Of a DNA stretch of 64,000 nucleotides, positions 59,997-64,000 are shown piece after piece. The position numbers and the translations under genes were made by a program. A model generated the notes under the pieces. That model was not told the origin of the DNA, searched no databases, and saw nothing but the letters and a program-made list of their open reading frames with translations. Source of the DNA: Clostridia bacterium (GTDB taxonomy: Bacteria > Bacillota > Clostridia > Oscillospirales > Acutalibacteraceae); assembly GCA_017436815.1 (NCBI GenBank), contig JAFSCI010000029.1, positions 1 through 64,000 on the forward strand, written 5' to 3'. The first letter of the stretch is position 1. The number at the start of each line of letters is the position of its first letter.

Positions 59997-62900
59997 TTAT
60001 TCACCAATACAAACTAAGGTTTCATTTGTTATTCTTGCTGCAGAGGAGTGTAGATATTTGTCTACGTAACTGCCTGCGGGATAGTGAATTGTAGCAGAAG
60101 TCGGGTATGTTAGACCGGAGTTAATTCTGGTTATAGATGCGGGGAGCGTAATGCTTTTTAGTGCTGTAAAGCCGAATGCGTAGCTTGATATGTAATCTAC
60201 ACCTTCCTCAACCACTACTGTTTCGAGCTTTGCACAGCCACGGAATGCATAAGCATAAATGGTCTTAACGTTGCCCGGAATTGTAACAGCAGGTAGGTTG
60301 TTACAGAACGAGAATGCGAGCTGACCGATTGTCTGTTCGCCCTTACCAAATGTAAGAACCTTTAACATATTGTTGTTTCTAAAGGACTCAACACCTATTT
60401 TTGTAATTGTATCGGGGAATACAACCTTACCGATTCTCTGCTGGTAGAATGCGTAATCACCAATTGTCTTGGCCCTTGAGCCTGCCATAAACGAAAGAGT
60501 TGTAATACCCTTATTGTTTGCAACGTCAGATGCCTTGTAGAAAAGGTAAGCGGGAATATTCTCTGCTGTTTGGTATATTCTTGCCAAAGTAATTCCTGTG
60601 CAACCCTTAAATGCGGGATTTTCCATACTGCCTGCTGCGCCTGAGGATAATTTAACAGGGTACCAGTCAACACGCTTGAGTTGCGCGCAGTTTAAAAATG
60701 CATGTGCGCCAAGCTCGGTAACGGTAGCAGGAATAACCACTCTGTTACCTGCCCCTGTAGAGCCAAGAGCTGCACAGTTTGCAAAAGCCGACCCTTTAAT
60801 GCTCTCAATGTTTGCTAAATCAATTTCAGTTAAAGATGAACAACCGTTAAAAGCAGATACACCAATTGTTTTAAGTGTGGACGGGAATACGACCTTTGTG
60901 AGTTTTGTGCCGCCAAAGGCGTAGGTGCCAATGCTCTGTAAACCTTCGTTAAACACAATCTCTTCAAGAGCAGTGCAACCACGGAATGCGTTTTCACTTA
61001 TTGTTTTAACCGAGCCGGGTATGGTAACGCTTGTTATACTGCGGTTTAAATAAAATGAATTTTCACCTATTTGTGTTACCGGGTATCCATCGAGCTCAGC
61101 GGGAATAACAACCTGCTTGTCTGTTCCCAAATAACCCGTAATGGTTATTTCAGAGCCGTTTTGAGTGTAAGCAAACTGTTTTGCGGGCTGGGGAGTCGGA
61201 AGAATAAATTTACCACTGCCAACCGACTCAAGTTGCTCGGGATAGGTGCCAACAAGGGTTATAACGGCGCCGTCGTTGGCTATAAGTTTGTCGAAAATAT
61301 CGCTGTTTTTAAGCTCGCCCGTGCCGTTTAGGGTCAGCACCTTTGTTCCGCTTATAAGCGATGAGTTGGAAATACTTATACTTTTTGGTAAATTCAAAGG
61401 AGAGGCAAGAGTAATAATAAGATTTTCGGCAGTGCCTGACTTTGAGCGGTTTTCGGCAATGCTTTCCACCTTACCGCCTAAAATATTTACGGTTACTTGC
61501 TTTGTGTTTGCGGTATCACCCGCAATATAAAGGTTTTTAATCGTAGCGTCGTCCTTTATTGTTACAACCGAGCTTGCTCTGTCCCCTTGGGAGCTCGTTG
61601 CGGTTTCGCCCGCAATCAGACGGCTTATAAATACATTTTTACCGACCGTTACCGAGTAATTGCCAGTGCTTTGCTTTGTGGCATTAGTGGGTGAAACAAA
61701 GTCGTAAATGCCGCCAAGCAGAGTAATATCAATATCTTCGGTTGTTACGGCGTTTCGGCTACCGCCACGAACGAATATTTTGCCGCCTGAAGCGGAGCCA
61801 AAAACGTATCCGCCCGGGATGAAATTTTTAAGTTCTGTGAGGCTTTGCGGTGAGGTTGTGTTGGTGGGGTAATAATCGAGCCCCAGTTCGAACATTTTTC
61901 TTACCTGCACCATATCGTCGGCGCCGCGTAGACATACCTTAAGACCTGCGTTGTGAGCCTTGTCTATCCAGCTCTTTGCCGTGTTGAAATTAGAATCAAT
62001 ATGGATATTGGTAATATTAAAGGCTATACCCGCGTTTATCTGTCCGCTTGAATTGACCATATCAGATAATTCGTTTATGGAGTTTGTGTAACCGCTGTCA
62101 GAGGTGTCACCCCATATTAAGTGATGGAAAACATCGTTATTATAAGCGTAAGAGGTTTTAAGAGGGGCAAGACTCGTGCACGACATAACAATTTCGTCGC
62201 TCTCAAAATACTCTAAAGCCATATCTATAGTTTTTTCGATAGTGTCTTGGCGACTGTCTTTAATTTCAATAAAGGGCTTTGCGCCGTATTGCTTTAAAAT
62301 CTGCAAATATTCTTTAAAGGTGGGTACGTATAAATCGTCACTGTCAGCAGTAGATAAATTAAAACCGTAAGCGGCAGTATCTATGCGGTACTGTAAAATT
62401 TGTTCGTAGGTCATATTCATAACGTTGCCGCTACCGTTGGTTGTGCGATCAAGCGTTGAGTCGTGTATTGTTATAAGTTCGCCATCAAGGGTCTGGTAAA
62501 CGTCACACTCTACATAATCAAAGCCAAGCTGACCTGCGGCCGTGAAGGAGAGAATAGAGTTTTCGGGTCCCATGGGTTGATAACCGCGGTGAGCGCTAAG
62601 TACAATAGATGAAATTTCTTGGTCACTGAGCGCTTCTTGCGGCGGTGTGTATGTTGATTCCCAGTTGGTATTAATTACCTTCACGCTTTCTTTAATAACC
62701 AAGTTGTTTGATGCAAATAGCGTTAAGGAAACCGCTTCGCTCTCGCCTGAGCGGTCTATGGTGAGGTTTTCTATAACGGTAGGACCGCCAAACTGTATTC
62801 TGTGTTCATCGTTTGGCGTCAAATCTAATTTTTCCTTGGCCCAGATATGCAGTTTTGCATTATCGTCATTGCCGCTTATGGTAACCGTGCCCTTGTGTAG

Positions 62901-64000
62901 AATTTTACCGTAATAATTAAAATGCTCGTTTATTTTAAGAGTGCCGCAAATTATTATTTTGCCGCTGGCAAGGGGGTCTGTTGCAACATTAGAGTTGTTC
63001 AGCAGTAACTCATACGCTTGCTCTAAACTGCCAACCGCGCCTGCGACCGTATAGCCGTCACCCGTGCCGTTGCTTGTTACGTAAACGGTGTCCGATTTTC
63101 CGCCGCAAAGGGTGCATACGTCATTAACAAAATTGTGCCTGTAGCCTAAATCTTCGGCTTTTGTTGCAGCGCAACCCGATATATTGCAAATATATACGTC
63201 TTTTCCTTTAGTGGTGCAGTTGGGTTCAATACTGTTTTGGTTATCTTTTACCCAGTTGTGCTCGTGTACGTATACAACATTACCATCACCGCTAAAGGTG
63301 TGATTATCGCCTTCGGCCAGTTTGACCACACTGCCGCCGTCTACAATCAAAGCGGTTTCCTCGCTCAGCACCGATGTAAAAGTAACGTTGCTGTTATCGG
63401 CAACTCTCAGAGTGTTCCATACGCTGTCTACGGAAATGTCGGTGTCGTTGCAATTGCCTATAACAAGGTTCCTTTGACCCTTGAAATTTTTGCCGGAAAT
63501 CGCAGCTATTAAATTTTCGGGGATAACGTAATTTTCGTTCAAAACGAGGGTAAAATCAACCGCCGTGCCCGATTTGCCTGAACGACGTGAGGACATTTTT
63601 GTAATGGTCGCATTGGCGCCGCTAATAATTACCTTTGAGTCGTTTGTAACCCCTGTGTCACCGCAAATATAAAAATCCTGTACGGTGGCAGAATCGCAAA
63701 CGGTAACGGTGGAATTTTGTGTTGTGCCGCCCGCAGAGTTTGTCTGACCTGCTACCAAACGGTCAACAAGGGCGTTCCCGCCTACAGTAACAAAAAAATT
63801 GCCTGCGCTTGCCGACTCGGCGTTGGTGGGCGATACAAAAGAAAAGGTGCCCGAGTTAATGATCATAGTTGTATCCTGCTCCATAACCTTGTAGGCGTAT
63901 CCGCCACGAAGATACATTTTTTTGTTGGTCAGATTCGTGTCGAATACGGCATCGTTTTCTATTGTTAGCGAGCTTGCGCCGTAAATGGTAACCGATGATT
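59997..64000 (-). CDS. Giant surface protein with GDPD and BspA leucine-rich repeats (5' end outside window)
   Basis: At least 1334 residues; the frame stays open to the window edge, so the true start and any signal peptide lie beyond 64000. Reading in coding order, there are beta-rich repeats with VTVGGNALVDRLVAG-like units and a cysteine-pair repeat (CTTKGKDVYICN...CTLCGG) like those in the 46143 lipoprotein. A glycerophosphodiester phosphodiesterase domain follows (about 62620-61830; HRG, ENS, ECDV, TIHDSTLDRTTNG, FIEIK). Next come further beta repeats, then at least eight BspA-type LRR_5 repeats (about 61170-60050; VTIPGSVKTISENAFRGC). It is probably secreted, with glycerophosphodiesterase activity on teichoic-acid-like or lipid head-group substrates. 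Confidence 0.85.
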   Translation of the reverse strand, partial: SSVTIYGASSLTIENDAVFDTNLTNKKMYLRGGYAYKVMEQDTTMIINSGTFSFVSPTNAESASAGNFFVTVGGNALVDRLVAGQTNSAGGTTQNSTVTVCDSATVQDFYICGDTGVTNDSKVIISGANATITKMSSRRSGKSGTAVDFTLVLNENYVIPENLIAAISGKNFKGQRNLVIGNCNDTDISVDSVWNTLRVADNSNVTFTSVLSEETALIVDGGSVVKLAEGDNHTFSGDGNVVYVHEHNWVKDNQNSIEPNCTTKGKDVYICNISGCAATKAEDLGYRHNFVNDVCTLCGGKSDTVYVTSNGTGDGYTVAGAVGSLEQAYELLLNNSNVATDPLASGKIIICGTLKINEHFNYYGKILHKGTVTISGNDDNAKLHIWAKEKLDLTPNDEHRIQFGGPTVIENLTIDRSGESEAVSLTLFASNNLVIKESVKVINTNWESTYTPPQEALSDQEISSIVLSAHRGYQPMGPENSILSFTAAGQLGFDYVECDVYQTLDGELITIHDSTLDRTTNGSGNVMNMTYEQILQYRIDTAAYGFNLSTADSDDLYVPTFKEYLQILKQYGAKPFIEIKDSRQDTIEKTIDMALEYFESDEIVMSCTSLAPLKTSYAYNNDVFHHLIWGDTSDSGYTNSINELSDMVNSSGQINAGIAFNITNIHIDSNFNTAKSWIDKAHNAGLKVCLRGADDMVQVRKMFELGLDYYPTNTTSPQSLTELKNFIPGGYVFGSASGGKIFVRGGSRNAVTTEDIDITLLGGIYDFVSPTNATKQSTGNYSVTVGKNVFISRLIAGETATSSQGDRASSVVTIKDDATIKNLYIAGDTANTKQVTVNILGGKVESIAENRSKSGTAENLIITLASPLNLPKSISISNSSLISGTKVLTLNGTGELKNSDIFDKLIANDGAVITLVGTYPEQLESVGSGKFILPTPQPAKQFAYTQNGSEITITGYLGTDKQVVIPAELDGYPVTQIGENSFYLNRSITSVTIPGSVKTISENAFRGCTALEEIVFNEGLQSIGTYAFGGTKLTKVVFPSTLKTIGVSAFNGCSSLTEIDLANIESIKGSAFANCAALGSTGAGNRVVIPATVTELGAHAFLNCAQLKRVDWYPVKLSSGAAGSMENPAFKGCTGITLARIYQTAENIPAYLFYKASDVANNKGITTLSFMAGSRAKTIGDYAFYQQRIGKVVFPDTITKIGVESFRNNNMLKVLTFGKGEQTIGQLAFSFCNNLPAVTIPGNVKTIYAYAFRGCAKLETVVVEEGVDYISSYAFGFTALKSITLPASITRINSGLTYPTSATIHYPAGSYVDKYLHSSAARITNETLVCIGE

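Overview
The window looks like chromosome from a low-to-moderate GC Bacillota bacterium of class Clostridia, most likely an uncultured, gut-type, Oscillospirales-like anaerobe. The evidence is the T-box leader, GatCAB use, the gene orders zapA-U32, DUF1385-prmC-recA-recX-rimO-pgsA and rpmH-rnpA-yidD-yidC-jag, AGGAGG-type ribosome binding sites, and BspA-type surface repeats. There is no rRNA, CRISPR array, intact transposase or phage. Species assignment is not possible from sequence alone.

Layout. 1-340: repeated structured non-coding DNA. 340-4820: accessory genes, namely a sialidase-like/AraC fusion regulator, two XRE repressors with visible operators, a decayed AraC tail, a HAD phosphatase, and two tandem 68-aa membrane peptides. 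4823-8556: U32 protein, zapA, phosphoglycerate mutase. 8594-15822: T-box-controlled tRNA operon. 15965-16627: S23-type four-helix protein and tRNA-Met/tRNA-Glu. 16838-26212: secA, SGNH-like surface protein, pepF, lipoprotein and two-component system. 26216-31692: housekeeping operon with recA, recX, rimO and pgsA. 31731-32481: type III toxin-antitoxin (ToxIN-like) locus. 32633-36236 (minus): fruK-like kinase, jag, yidC, yidD, rnpA and rpmH, with a hairpin-rich leader. 36604-42118 (minus): transglutaminase lipoprotein, zinc-ribbon protein, EF-G-like GTPase, esterase, NUDIX. 42175-45470: M14 peptidase, CofE-like ligase, synthetase-only GMP synthase. 45455-47936: hairpin repeats, a second four-helix protein, CAP-domain lipoprotein. 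47937-54167: FAD oxidoreductase and a ThuA / sugar isomerase / Gfo-Idh carbohydrate locus with an AraC regulator. 54279-58866: Wzm/Wzt-type exporter with a WbsX-RgpF glycan protein. 59021-64000: AraC regulator and a giant GDPD/leucine-rich surface protein cut by the window edge.

Most interesting system. The operon at 8868-15822 encodes an aspartyl-tRNA synthetase fused at its C-terminus to a complete GatC. A shortened GatA follows in which both catalytic serines of the amidase triad are gone while the scaffold is kept. Next come an intact GatB kinase, then (after a hairpin) an intact type I L-asparaginase and an AlaX-like editing protein. It reads as a covalently tethered Asp-tRNA(Asn) transamidosome whose glutaminase is dead. 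Its ammonia must be free or come from another enzyme, and the asparaginase is the obvious local candidate, by analogy with archaeal GatDE. The GMP synthase at 44469-45470 also lacks its glutaminase domain, so two amidotransferases in one window have lost glutamine hydrolysis.

Other notable items are the ToxIN-like locus with three 37-bp repeats, a MITE-like 280-bp element with a solo end beside the tRNAs, mutually exclusive hairpins in the rpmH leader, and the sialidase-like sensor fused to an AraC DNA-binding domain.
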